The notes beneath the pieces were generated by a model that saw only the letters and a list, made by a program, of their open reading frames with translations, searched no databases and had not been told where the DNA came from. 64,000 nt of DNA. Source: Spatholobus suberectus (taxonomy: Eukaryota; Streptophyta; Magnoliopsida; Fabales; Fabaceae). The position numbers were made by a program, and so were the translations under genes. Each line of letters starts with the position of its first letter. Position 1 is the first letter of the stretch. This document shows positions 22,341 through 33,750 of the stretch, in pieces. Where the stretch lies: positions 7,376,479 to 7,440,478 of the forward strand of contig CM014737.1 of the NCBI GenBank assembly GCA_004329165.1, in the 5' to 3' direction.

Positions 22341-22649
22341 CACTATGATAGGTGGTTTACCATGCACCACACCTTTTAGCTCTTAGATTAACCTCACCCT
22401 CACTATATTATGGTGCACCCTCTACATTATTTTTTTTCTCCCTTTCCAAATCTGACTCACCCCTCGTCGTCGACCACCGTGTGCCATTGTTAGAGGCAAT
22501 TTTCAACGGTGTAAGTGGCAATTTGTAACAATGCCACCATCCATCCATCTACTTACTCTACCTCCTCAAACCTTCCTTCATGATTTCATCAGTAACAAAA
22601 TTCAAAAATTCACAAAAGAAACTCAAAAGCTATTTAATGTTACGAAGCT

Positions 22650-23090
22650 TCAATTACTTTTAATAGTACTCCCTTCGCCTTGAGGTTCAACAACACTCCA
22701 ACTTGGAAATGTTCCTCGAAGTTCAACAACACTCCCTTTGTTGCTGCCATGCACGATGAGGTTTAATTTCTACCTAACTGAATGTGCTTCTTTGCGTGTT
22801 GCTTCGGTATCACTAGCTGATTTAGATTCCTGACATCACTTAGCGTAACTGTTTTCTCGAATAGTTGCTCATGCTGGTCGCACGTGCCACTAGACATGAA
22901 CTTGTTTGTCTCGTCGTCGTGGCAGAGCCTCCCGCCATGCATGCTCTAATGGAGCTTGTTGTTATAGGTGTGTTTACGGAGCACGTCGACGATCTTAGAC
23001 TTGGAATGCGAGTTGAGGAATTTGAATTTGGTGTCGTCGTTGGTGCCGACGAGAGGCTTCAAGTTTGTGACAACATTGCAGTGCTTAAAA
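22650..23090 (-). pseudogene. RAV-type (AP2/B3) transcription factor, intronless pseudogene fragment
   Basis: Minus-strand translation from 23,090 gives VVTNLKPLVG then KFKFLNSHSKSKIVDVLRKH, which is the linker after the AP2 domain of RAV proteins (NSHSKSEIVDMLRKHTY is the family form), and then QLFEKTVTLSDV and LVIPKQHAKKH, the start of the B3 DNA-binding domain, followed after a stop by AATKGVLLNFEE. RAV proteins are nuclear transcription factors of about 340-400 residues and their genes usually lack introns; here only about 140 residues survive, with two in-frame stops and loss of the AP2 domain and most of B3. The plus-strand open frame at 22,865-23,095 is the shadow of this one. It interrupts block B relative to blocks A and C. 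Confidence 0.75.
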
Positions 23091-23099
23091 GTTAATAAG

Positions 23100-24160
23100 T
23101 TATTTGTATTTAAATATATATGATGATAAGTGTTTATACAACTTTGAAGTGTTTGGATGCATTGTTACATAAACACTTGTGAGATGTTATCTCATTTTAA
23201 AAACTAAAAAAATAAGAATCAAGTCATGCTTAAAAATATAAATTAAAAGTTTAAAAACTAACTAGATAATAAATATACTAACATTATATATGTTCCAAAA
23301 ATATTAAAAATAAAAATCACCAATCACCATTTACCTATTTTAGTTTATAAAAAACAAAAAAAAGCATCATAAATTTTAAAAAAATTTGTCTCTCTCTCAC
23401 ACACACAATTTAAAATTAGTTTGATTAAAAAAATTACCATATACCTATCAATAATTTTAAAAATTAAAATGTTTAATAAACAAAACATGATGAAAATATA
23501 AATTAAGGTGTTAAAATTAAAATCATATATATTATGAAATCATGATATAAACAAGCTTAAAAAATTCACCATTCACTTGCATAAATAAATATAGGTATAT
23601 AAATCATTATAGAATTCAACCACTACACACTATTGTAGAAAAAAACATATAAAAAAATAAAAAAAAATTACTAGCAACTTATAAAATATTTTACTAACAA
23701 CATTTTAAAATATAAATTTATTTATTTAAATTATATTTTTTTAGTAAAAACAAGGAAGCATATAAAAAAATTAAAAAAACAAATATATTAATTGTTTTAT
23801 GTAGATGTTAATATCTATATTAATTTGTTCATGTATTATAGGTATTGGAAATATTGCATTGGTCGTTTCATTAATCATTGTATGCAAGTGTATGAGAGTC
23901 ATGACAAATTAGGGAAAAGAAACAAAAAATAAATAAGTACACATGTTCCCACATGTTTGGTCCTGATATGATTTGAAGATGGGCCTTTTCATAAGCTCTG
24001 CATAAGCTATTATTATAAATTATCAAGAGCTTATCAAAATAAGCTAAAAATATCTTATGAATTAGCCATAAGATATGTTATTAAGCTCTTTCAAACACTC
24101 TTAAAAGTACTTATAACATAAGATAAATTTAAATAAGTTGTTTATTAGCTGTTCAAGAAC
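23100..24160. other. AT-rich intergenic DNA with a MITE-like stretch
   Basis: Nothing coding. Positions 23,975-24,170 carry repeated 'cataagctattattataaat' / 'cttatgaattagccataag' strings of the type seen in small legume MITEs with 'aataagct' motifs; ends were not fixed. A similar stretch lies at 59,930-60,130. Confidence 0.35.
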
Positions 24161-24229
24161 TTAAACAAAATTTGAACTCTTATTTTGGGTCTCTATTAAG
24201 GGAATAGGCCAAAATCTTGGAAAGAAACA

Positions 24230-24560
24230 ATAGAATACCCAATTGATTCAAGAAATCTCGTAGCATTTTATTTTTGTTGGCTCAAGGTTTTGTGGATCTC
24301 AACAAAAAAAAAAAAAACTTTTTTCACATAACTCATGAAGTCGCACTTAGTGAAGCAGAATCAATCTCACCAATTGAAAGATACATTGACCAAAAGCTTG
24401 GAAATAAAAAAAAAATAAAATAAATCCACATGATACAAGAAATCCTGTAGCATTTTATTTTTGCAGGTTCAAGGTTTGGTCGACTCTACAGAACAAAAGA
24501 TAAAGGTCATCGTCACATAACCAAAGTTACACTCAGTGTAGCAGAATCAGGCTCCAATTT
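24230..24560. repeat. Tandem duplication in the 3' part of the block B pseudogene
   Basis: About 165 bases containing 'caagaaatc(t/c)(c/t)gtagcattttattttt' and 'gaagcagaatca' occur twice in a row (near 24,248 and 24,438). Blocks A and C have one copy each. Confidence 0.65.
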
Positions 24561-24599
24561 AAAGATAATTTGCGCATCATCAGTGCTCACTATTAGTCT

Positions 24600-25960
24600 T
24601 CTATCTGTCATATATGAAGAGCTTGTACTGGGACATAAATTTCCTGAACATTAAATTAGCCACGATGTTAGAAATAGTCCAACAATTGTAGCAATAACTT
24701 TTCCTACTTCTGAGTAATTCATAATAGGAATGTTTAAGAATAATCAATAATGAATGTTCTCCCCGCGTAATAATTTTACCATAAAAGGGGATCTGCAAAA
24801 CAAATGTGATGTACTACATGAAATATCACCCTTGAAGATAAAAAAAAAAAAAAACAAAGAAAAAAATCATCCAGATCCCAATAAACCCTTAAAATTTATT
24901 ATCATATTCATACATTTAACTTCTTTTTTATCTCACTGTCACTTTATTTTTTCTTTTTCTTTTTCTTCATTTTTCATCATCATATTTATTAGTTACTTTC
25001 TCTTTCTATATAATTTTTTGTTTTGCTATTTATCTTTCTTTCTTCCACTCATACACACCAAATGTATAACATTTTCCCTTAAAAAAACAGGTTAACAATT
25101 ATAAATTTAAAAGGTGGCAGCTAAAATAAAATAAAAAGCTAAAATTTATCAAAAGAAAGCACCTTCATCAAGTTCTTTAGTGTGCCACAGAAAAGCTCGC
25201 CACCATATTTCTGTTAAACAAAATCATCAACTCAACAACTCAATTTCAGTTCTTCCAACAACAAAAAAAAAAAAGAAAGACAGAGAGAGTAAATGAAAAA
25301 AAAAGATAGTAGATATATAAAGTACTTTCTGCATAATATAGAAGTTTGGAGATCCTAAAAACACTAGGTGCCCCCGAACAAATGACGACAGATGGAGTCA
25401 GGGTGTAACTACTGAAACAGTTGGCCACCATCGTGGCCTTCATCAGAACCACCATCGCAGCAGCAGCAGAGGTGGTTTTTAGCAGAGAAACATATGGAAC
25501 AGTGGAGGTGGTGGAGAGTGAGAGTGTTGAAGAGTAAGGTTGGAGAGAGAAACAAACAACATGGTAAGGAAAAGGGTGGAGAGAGAAAGAAAAAGGTGGG
25601 GTCACAGAATGGCTCAGATCCCACCCGAACGGGATAGAAGGAGGAGAATGGTAGGGAGAGAAAAAAGGAGATGGAGAATGAAGAAGAAGAAGGATATTGT
25701 GGGAGAAGAAGGGAGGGAAATTCATCTTTTCTTTGAAGGAGGCTTAGAATACGAAAGAGTTTTTTGGATAGTGTTTTTACTATATTTCTTCTGTGGCTTA
25801 ATAGGTTTCCTGGTTGAGAAACCTTCAGGTGGCTCAGAATAAGAAAAAGCAGATTGAATAGTGATATTCTCTTTCTTCAGTGGCTTAACCAGTTTAGGGG
25901 GTGTCTCTTCGTCGTTGAAGGTGGCGTACCCTAAACTTTTCCCAATGTCGTAGGGTTTGC
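24600..25960 (-). pseudogene. Block B copy of the unidentified multi-exon gene (most complete structure)
   Basis: Minus strand, in order: a first open region (25,960-25,735) encoding a peptide with KPYDIGKSLGYATFNDEE and two KPxKK...TIQ repeats, ending in a stop; a second region starting ATGGTGGTTCTGATG (about 25,455) and running to 'ttctatattatgcag' (25,330); a short exon KYGGELFCGTLKNLMK (25,215-25,165); and a last exon (24,715-24,640) with the hydrophobic VIATIVGLFLTSW. The likely start ATG of the first region is ATA here, whereas the plus-strand copy at 46,589 keeps ATG. The gene family is not recognised. Upstream sequence resumes at 28,227 after a 2.18-kb transposon insertion. Functional expression is doubtful. 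Confidence 0.5.
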
Positions 25961-26627
25961 TTATTTGGAAGGGGTGAAGTTGGGAAGGGATACCACCACC
26001 ATAGAGACAAAGGAAGTAGGTGTTGGTTCGGGAGTTGGCTCAGAAGGGCAAAAAAACCAAAGTAGTATAAAAAAAAAAAACAATTTATCATAATAATGTA
26101 AAAAAAAAAACATTTTATCAAAATTACTTGTTTTTAGATGAATAGAAGGTGCTAATTGGAGCGGCGCCACACAAAAAACAGCAAGGCGCTGGTTCCATTA
26201 GCGCCACTTGCAATTCAACCCAACGTGGTGTTTTTGTCTTGGAGTAAAAGGCGTTGGTCAGAGCAGTGCCTTCCGTGCATGACATATTTTTTGTCTTTTT
26301 CGAAATGATGTAGCTTCTGATTGACGCGGGACGTTTTGTCTTTTACTAGAAGGCACTGGTCAGACTAGTGCTTTTTGTGAGTCAAAGGCGCTGATCAGAC
26401 CAGCGCCACTTGTACTGTAATTAGGCCCAAATTTCACGAGCGCCACTTGAATATTTCTATTCCGACAAACCCATGCCCGTATCTGTCGCGCACGCATGTA
26501 ATATCTGTATTTGATAATTATCGCCTGTTTGTATGTGTTGTAGTATAATATTCTTATTCTGATTCTGATTTCGATTCTTATTTGATAATTAAACTAATAA
26601 ATGTTATTTACTTAAATGAAAATTTAG

Positions 26628-27074
26628 GTACATGTTATTTAACTTTTAAATTATTTAGAAAAATTATAGTGTCATATTTCTTAACTACGTCACCAATATG
26701 ATAAATTAATTAAACCATAATTTCTAAACCATAAATTCACAACAATTTATTTCATTTCGAATTATGATCAAAATTATAACTACACATTTATATAAGTTAA
26801 AAACGTATATATATACTTTTTAATTTAACACGTTTATATATATATATTTATATAAATTAAGTACTTGTTATTTAACTTTTAAATTATTTAGAAAAATTAT
26901 AGTGTCATATTTCTTAACTAGGTCACTAATATGATAAATTATTTAAACCATAATTTCTAACTCATTAATTCACAACAATTTTTAACATTTCGAATTATGA
27001 TTTAAATTATAACTACACATTTATATAAGTTAAAAAACATGTGTGTGTGTGTGTATACTTTTTAATTTTATTAC

Positions 27075-27100
<26 letters not shown>
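26628..27100. repeat. Two-unit AT-rich tandem repeat, period 233
   Basis: Units starting 'gta(c/t)(a/t)tgttatttaactt' at 26,628 and 26,861 are nearly identical for about 190 bases, then diverge into AT dinucleotide tracts. Inside the Mutator-like element. Confidence 0.8.

Positions 27101-27131
<31 letters not shown>
27078..27131. repeat. (AT)n microsatellite
   Basis: About 27 uninterrupted TA/AT dinucleotides directly after a short (TG)n run (27,042-27,053). Confidence 0.95.
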
Positions 27132-27135
<4 letters not shown>

Positions 27136-27529
27136 CATAATGTAAAACATATATATTAAAAATTATATATGTTTAATGTATATACATAACTTAAAAACAT
27201 ATAAATTTATATTTATAAATTTATATTTGTAAATAAAATTCAATTGATTAAAGTGTTTTACAAATCTCACCCTAAATTATAGCACTTGCAAAATCTTATC
27301 TTTAATTTTTAATCTATAATACAATAAATAAGTCTCAAATCAACACTCAACAACCTTAAATCATTATTAATACAAAAAATATATATCTATATAGACGTCA
27401 TAAATTAACTTAAAACAATATAACAACTTAATGAAATTTTTAAAGAACAACACAATACTATATTAAAATTAAAAACATAAATTTTACCAACTAAAATTAC
27501 CTCTATGATTTTACTAAGACAGCTTTCCT

Positions 27530-28010
27530 CTTCTTTTAATCACCATGGTTTCCTCTCTTCCAGTCTCCTTTTCTCTCTTCGCATCACGGTCTCCTCTCTT
27601 CCAGCACCACGTCTCTTCCTCTCGTCCCACACCACCTTCTCCTCTTCTCTCTTTCAGCTTCTCTCCTTCTCCGCAAACCCATCCGCACAACCCTTAAATG
27701 GTGAAGGGGCTTGACCCGTGAAGCGAGAGACGCCCGTGATTGCAACGAAAAAAACGTGGGAGGGGGGATGGGATGGCACACAGAAGGCGCCGGTGGCAGT
27801 GGCGTCTCTTGTGCCCGTGACTTCTTCGTCGACAACTACTGGGGGGGATGGGATGTTCATGCACGAAGAAAAAGGAAAGGATGTGATGGGGCACGAGGGG
27901 CGCCAGTGGCAGTGGCGCCTCTTGTGCCCGTGACTGCTTGTCTGAAAAAGGGAAGAGGGGACATGCACAGGTGGCGCTAGTGGCAGGCGCGCCTTCCGCG
28001 TCCTGTGCAT
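27530..28010. other. GC-rich cargo of the Mutator-like element
   Basis: C/T-rich then G-rich DNA with overlapping open frames on both strands (up to 121 codons). The string 'gtggcagtggcg' followed by 'cctcttgtgcccgtgact' occurs twice (27,797 and 27,910), and this duplication explains much of the open frame. One possibility is a captured promoter or 5' region of a host gene; no protein motif was recognised. Confidence 0.35.
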
Positions 28011-28226
28011 GAGCGCCACGTGTCGAGAGCGAGTGGAATTTTGTATTGGGTCGATTCTATTGACGCCTTCTTTTCGTTATCCTATTTTTGTTTTGGAGTC
28101 AAGTATGGTGCTACTGTGAGTAGCGCCTTCTTTTGCATAGTTTTCCAAACAACCTACTTCGGTAATATGTTTTTTTTTCTACAATATTTTAATAATTTTT
28201 TTTATTACTAATATGGTGAAAAAGCC

Positions 28227-29700
28227 GCTCAGAAGAGTGCCACAAGAAGAAATTTGCCTCCTTGCCATTCCTTAAATAAATGAATATGAACACCGTTTTT
28301 CTACTACTCTTTATTTAATACAAAATTATGAATGAGATTCATCTATTAAGATGTAGGTTACACAAAATTTTATAATTTTTAATAAATTTTAGGAGTTGTC
28401 TAAGTGGGTAAATAAAAATGGAGTTAAACAACCTCATCAAAGATGATTGGTGTAATTTTTTATGTTGTTCCAACCATTTTTAAATACATAAAGAATTCCA
28501 TCAATCATCTTTGATAGGATTGTTTAACCCCATTTTTACTTTGGGTAACTTAGACATCCCCTAAATTTTTACGTTTAAAGTAATACTATTTTTGCTCCCT
28601 AATCAATAGCGATATTTCAATTCGCACAAACTTAATTTTACAAATCCACGTGATCAATACATTCCCATTTCCCACTAAGTATACGCACCATGTGACGTCT
28701 AGTGGGATCAATACATCTCCATTCCCAACTAGGTACCAACCATGTGACACCAAGCGTGCGCCCGCAAAATTAACAAAGTTTTGATATTGAGCAAAATCAA
28801 GAATAGTTTTTTGTCAATGGTGTTAGTCTAGAATCTCTTTTTGAGTCTATACCAGCAGTTCCACTATTATTATAGTATTTTTAGTGAATAATGCAAAAGA
28901 AAATAATAGAAGAAAATTTTTGGAACAATAATTAAAAAATTCCTTCATATTGATAGAGACAGGAGACAAAATTTACATGACCTAGGGCTAAAACCTAAAT
29001 CATTTTATTTAAAATTACATAATCATGATCCCCGTTGATGGAATTTTGAATAGAACAAAACGACAATGTACCGAAACAAAATGCTTGACCATGCACATTG
29101 TACCGAAACTAGTGCCTATTTTATAAAGATTTACTCTTATTAAATTTTTAAATTTTCATTATTTTTGTATAAATTTTTTACACTATTATTTAATCATATT
29201 TTATTAAATTATAAAAAGTATAAATTTATAACTATTATTTCAAAAAATTCTTTTCATATCAGTATAAAGATTTTTACATTATCAAATAATAAGAAATCAT
29301 CTCAGATATAACTTTTAAAATAATTATTATATAAGTCAATAAACTTACCATATACAATAATTTGTGATTAGATGATATAATGAAAAGATTTTATACTTTT
29401 AGTGTATTCTAATTAAATTTTTATTTAAAAACTTATATCTTTTAAGAATTTAATTATGTCATAAAATATAAATAAAAATAATCATCTTATAATTGATACA
29501 TTTTTATTTATACATATACATTACACACATATATCATCTAAATTTAAATTCATTTTAAAAGGAGAAACTCTTAAATATTTTAAAGTGATGTGAACCAATT
29601 TTTTCCGATAGATAAACGTGTGAACTTATCTTTTGTGAAGGGTCCATGCATGCAAATGGAATAATTATACTTACATATTTATTCTTTCTTCAATTTCATT
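28227..29700. repeat. Segmental duplication block B, right part
   Basis: Inverted match to block C: 28,236-28,300 pairs with 44,875-44,940 and 46,440-46,510 ('ttcatttatttaaggaatgg' on the minus strand), 29,090-29,200 pairs with 44,395-44,460 ('gtaccgaaactagt'), and 29,630-29,660 pairs with 44,020-44,050 ('gaagggtccatgcatgcaa'). No gene is visible; this is the DNA 5' to the pseudogene. Confidence 0.75.
28391..28562. mobile_element. 172-bp foldback MITE
   Basis: Almost the whole unit is an inverted repeat: AGGAGTTGTCTAAGT ... with 'ggagttaaacaacctcatca' on the left arm and ACTTAGACATCCCCT with 'tgataggattgtttaacccc' on the right. AAATTTT lies next to both ends. It would fold into a single hairpin of about 65 base pairs with a 30-base loop. 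Confidence 0.7.
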
Positions 29701-30955
29701 TCTTTTTTATTTTTATTTATTTTTTATCATATTACTTGTTATATTTATTTTTATTATTATTTTTCTATTTCCACTCTTCCTCCCTGCCAAAATGGGGCGG
29801 ACTTTGATAATTTTTCATGCAAACGGACGTGGTCTCATGGTCTCGATGTTCAAGGCAAAGTTAACGTCAATCAACGAAGCTTTCAAGTATTTTTAAAACA
29901 AAAAGTATAAAAACTATCATGGGACAGTGTTGAAAAATACAGTTCTGCACTTCTGCTCAATCAGAACTGACCCAAGGAACCGTGTCCCTCTGGGCCCATA
30001 CCAATATCGAAGTTGTCACATATTCACTTTGTCTAACATGCCCATCGGTATTAATGCCACAGGACAGCAAGGTTTAGAACATATATAATATTGTCTAAGG
30101 TCAAAATATCTCTAGATGTTTGTTAAGTTTAGTTAATATTAGTTTGATATTTAAAAATAGTAAAAATGATAATTTTAATTTATTTTAGGTAAAATATTTA
30201 ATTTTATAATTTTTATAAAAAATTTAGTATTTATTAAATTAAAATAGATTTTTTATAAAATTTTTAGCTTAAAAATATAAAATAAATATATAAAATTTGA
30301 AATAAATTAATAACAATTAAAATTAATTATTAAAAATTTATTTTTGATGAAAAATAATATATATGATCAATTTTGTATTAAAATACATTATTTTGATATT
30401 AAAAGTTAATTTTTTAAGTTTAGGAAATTTTATCGATACCAGTTAATTTAATTACAAATAAAATTTATACTAAAGAGCTTAAGGACAGCACATGGAGCAC
30501 ATTCCCAAGCATAGGAGGGGTGATTCACCACATATTTTTGAATATATGTCCTTATATTAATTAAAAAGAAAATAAAAATGAGTTTTATGACATAATGCAT
30601 GATATCATTTTTTTGGACACCTAAGCCTACTTCTTCCTCTATTTTAGGACAGATTTTCACTCACTCCTTCCCTCTCTTGGTTGACCAAAAATATTTACGG
30701 AGCTTCTCTCTTTAGATTTTTTTTTTACTTTGTTTTTATGTTAAAATTTACTAGTTCTCTAACAACTTGTAAAGTTCTCTTTTTAGGAGCTTTGTATCAA
30801 AAATTCCATCCTCTTCATCAACCATCTTTGAGGTGATGGGGGAAATGGGTTGGTTCTAAATTATTGTCACTTTGCATGTTGGTAAGAAGGGTTTTCTTCT
30901 AAATCCATTTAGGCTTAAGTTTTATTATTATTATTATTTGTTATATTTTTTGATG
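29700..30955. other. Intergenic, nothing recognised
   Basis: AT-rich; open frames below 75 codons without motifs. 29,930-30,080 is less AT-rich but shows no codon pattern or repeat. Confidence 0.4.
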
Positions 30956-30959
30956 TTAA

Positions 30960-31250
30960 ACTTTAATTTTTGCTAAGTTGTTACTCTGTTCAAATTTAGA
31001 TTATTAAATTATAATTGTTAAGTTATTACTTTGCTCAAATTTAAATTATTAAATCATAATTACTAAGTTGTTACTCTAATCAAATTTAAATTATTAGATA
31101 ATACTTTCTAAGTTGTTACTTTGCTCAATTTTAGAAAATTAAAATATATTTATTTAGTTGTTATTCTGCCAAAATTTTAGTAATTAAATTATAATTATTA
31201 AGTTTTTATTCTGATAAAATTTTATGCAATTACTAAATTGTTACTTTATT
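30960..31250. repeat. Degenerate 45-bp minisatellite
   Basis: Six to seven units each read 'aagttgttactytgytcaaa' plus 'tttaaattattaaattataatt', with spacing close to 45 bases. Identity declines rightwards. It lies in the region where the 5' LTR of the gypsy element to the right should begin. Confidence 0.7.
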
Positions 31251-32325
31251 AAAATGTTGGTATTGTGCAATTTTTGCAATATAAAGCAGAAATGTTGATT
31301 GTACTGGTGCTTAAACTAAATGAGACTAGGGAAAGCTCTGCTTGAGAAGTTAAGAATTGATAGTTTAGTGGGTAATATAAAGCAAGTGACATATAGTAGT
31401 ATCGTACCCTGCTAGGGAAGCTACAGTTTGGTATGTTGAGCAATGAAAGGTAGGGACCCATTTGCGAAGGTCTTGGGGAAGGCATCGAGTGGTAAAGGTT
31501 TCAATAGCTAGGGTAGTGCCTTTAAGCTGGGGTATTCGCTTGGTCAAGCTCGATAACTCCGACAACTACTCAACATTCTAGGATTGGTTTGAGAGTATAT
31601 CTTTATAAATGGATATCTTGACTGTTATTTTCCTCAATAATGATGAGGACTATACCATGTGATGATGTTGATGAGGTATATATATTCTCAGTCACATCCC
31701 AAGTTTCGTTGAGAACTATTACTCACTAATGGGAAGTATGAATCCATACCAAGTAAAGAGTAGTCTAATACAACTTAAAATAAACTCTAGGCTTTCCTCT
31801 ATTGTCAACTATGTATTATCTGTATTTTACGATAGAATTCATACCATATATGTGAAAGTGATTTTAGAACAAATCACCTTACTCCATTATTTTTCTTCCA
31901 TGTATGTTTGATCGCAATTATTGAAGAAGACGGAAATGCCCAATGATGCTGAGGATGAGTTAGAGGATGCCCTATGGATAAGGATCTATAGACTTAGTTT
32001 ATAGTATTTTTTTTATAAAGGATAAAGTAGATAAACACTGCTTTGTATAGGATCTTTTTTATGTATATATTGGGTTAGATAGTGTCTATCATTTAGTGCA
32101 TTTTTAGTCTTTCTATATTTTATGTCTATCATGTATTATCAAATCATGATGTACAATTTTATAACATATACGTATATACAGTTTTTTTCTTTCATTTTTT
32201 ACTACTATTTCCAAATTCTATTTAATTTTAGAACTTTTCTATTGCAAGAATCGAAAATTTTTTGCTGATAATAATTAAATAACTAAATTAATACAAACTA
32301 TGATTAATAAGAATGGGTGTTATAT
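31250..32325 (+). mobile_element. Probable 5' LTR (3' portion) of a Tekay/Del-type gypsy element
   Basis: The stretch ends in GGGTGTTATA just before a primer-binding site, the pattern of Tekay/Del chromovirus LTRs (GGGTGTTACA). The left end could not be placed, and no 3' LTR exists in the window for comparison, so only the right boundary is supported. Short open frames here are not considered genes. Confidence 0.5.
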
Positions 32326-32329
32326 TTAG

Positions 32330-32343
32330 TGGTATTAGAGCAG
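32330..32343 (+). promoter_or_regulatory. Primer-binding site (initiator Met-tRNA type)
   Basis: TGGTATTAGAGCAG matches the tRNA-iMet-complementary TGGTATCAGAGC with one substitution in the first 12 bases. It follows the presumed LTR end directly. Confidence 0.65.
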
Positions 32344-32799
32344 TTCTTTCCTGTCAAAGCCTAGGGTAAGGCCTTAACCTTCTATGTGTTGTGTGTTCAT
32401 TCATTTATTATTGATAAAATAGGAACGAAAGATAAATTGTTTATTCTTATGTTCTCTATTGTGGACGTCTAATCTTATTATGGAAAGTGGTCTACACACT
32501 CAGTAAAAGACTTTGCTAAGAATAAACTAATGTTAATTGTTGGATATAGTAGAAGTGATTAGTGCATGTCTAGATAAGTTCTGGCTAGGAAAGAGTTTGT
32601 ACTTAAGAGTGTCCATCATGACCCACCTCTTTTTCCTGAGAGCCTATCTGGTGTACTATTTCACAGATTATTTTTACTCACCTGACATATGCTTTTATTC
32701 AAAGCAATGAACTAAACATTGAATATCTTTTTCAGGCAACGGCTGGGAGACCATGACAATATGCTACCCAACAGATACTTAAAAGAATGGTTACTGTCC

Positions 32800-33750
32800 T
32801 TGAGAACATGAACAATGGATGAAATGATGAATCAACAAAATATTGAGGTCTTGTAGCTTTCTGTAAAAATGATCCACCAACGTTCAAAGGCGGATTTGAC
32901 CTTGATGGCGCTCAAAGCTGGATTGTAGAAATTGAGAAAATCTTCACAATTATGGAGTGCACTAATGCACATAAGATAACTTATGCTACCTTTATGCTGT
33001 TTGGAGAAGTTGAGCATTGGTGGAGGTATGCCAATCAACAAGCATAAGCTAAAGGAAGATTAATCACCTAGGAAAAATTTTGCTAAAAGTTTTTGGGAAA
33101 GTATTTTACAAAAGATTTAAGACAAAGGAAAGAAATAAAATTCCTTGAGTTGAAGCAAGGCAACATGTCTATGGGAGAGTATGTTGAAAATTTTGACGAA
33201 TTGTCAAAATATTGTCCTTATTTCCAAAATGGAGTTGATGAAAGGTCACGATACTCCAAATTTGAGAGCAAACTACGGCCTAACATCAAGCAGGTAGTGG
33301 GGTATCTTGAGATAGCCCAATTTCTTACCTTGGTAAACTGCTACAGAATTTATGAGGATGATACAAATGTGAGGAGAGCTCAATGAAAAAGCAGAGGATC
33401 TTAGAAGAATAAGAAGCGAAATTTTTTGAAAAGAGGGAAGTCATATAGTACTCCACCTAAATCAATTGGTGGATCATCTAGTCAGAAGATTGTTGCTGTT
33501 GGCAATTTTAATATCCTTATTCGATGTTATTGTTGTGGAGGACCTCATCATCAGAGAAATTGTGACAAGTTACCAATTACCTTCTTCAATTGTGGAGAGA
33601 AAAGTCATTACAACAGCATGTGTACAAAGCCAAAGAAGGAACAAGGCAATGACAATAATGGATCGGCTCCAGCTAGCAGACCCCGAACCAATAGTAGAGT
33701 CTTTACCATGAGTGGAACTGAGGCAGCCATGTCTGATGACCTCATTTAGG
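32800..33750 (+). pseudogene. Ty3/gypsy gag (Tekay/Del chromovirus), degenerate
   Basis: Gag is the nucleocapsid precursor that packages the element's RNA. The translated frame shows FCKNDPPTFKGGFDLDGAQS (from about 32,860), a W-W motif (EVEHWWRYAN), the retrotransposon gag core KYFTKDLRQRKEIKFLELKQ and SKYCPYFQNGVDE, then two zinc knuckles: CYCCGGPHHQRNC, with all CX2CX3HX4C ligands, and FFNCGEKSHYNSMC, in which the first Cys is replaced by Phe. Stops interrupt at about 33,046, 33,070 and 33,384, so it cannot make full-length Gag. Frame continues into the protease region. Confidence 0.85.

Larger units (their letters stand above)
26047..28226. mobile_element. Mutator-like element with GGCGCY palindrome clusters, exact 9-bp target duplication
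   Basis: Left end GGCAAAAAAACCAAAGTAGT and right end (inverted) GGCTTTTTCACCATATTAGT are matching terminal inverted repeats, and GCTCAGAAG flanks both sides exactly (26,038-26,046 and 28,227-28,235). A 9-bp duplication is the Mutator signature. Both subterminal regions contain spaced imperfect palindromes with GGCGCT...AGCGCC ends (about 26,147, 26,183, 26,249, 26,346, 26,387; and 27,897, 27,973, 28,107). The middle has AT-rich tandem repeats and a GC-rich, gene-like stretch (27,530-28,010) with no identifiable protein. The empty site is preserved in block C (near 46,505-46,520). Same family as 41,503-42,655. Confidence 0.8.

Noticed and set aside
22865..23095. Plus-strand 76-codon open frame as a gene
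   Set aside because: It is the reverse strand of a RAV-like coding fragment whose motifs are clear on the minus strand.
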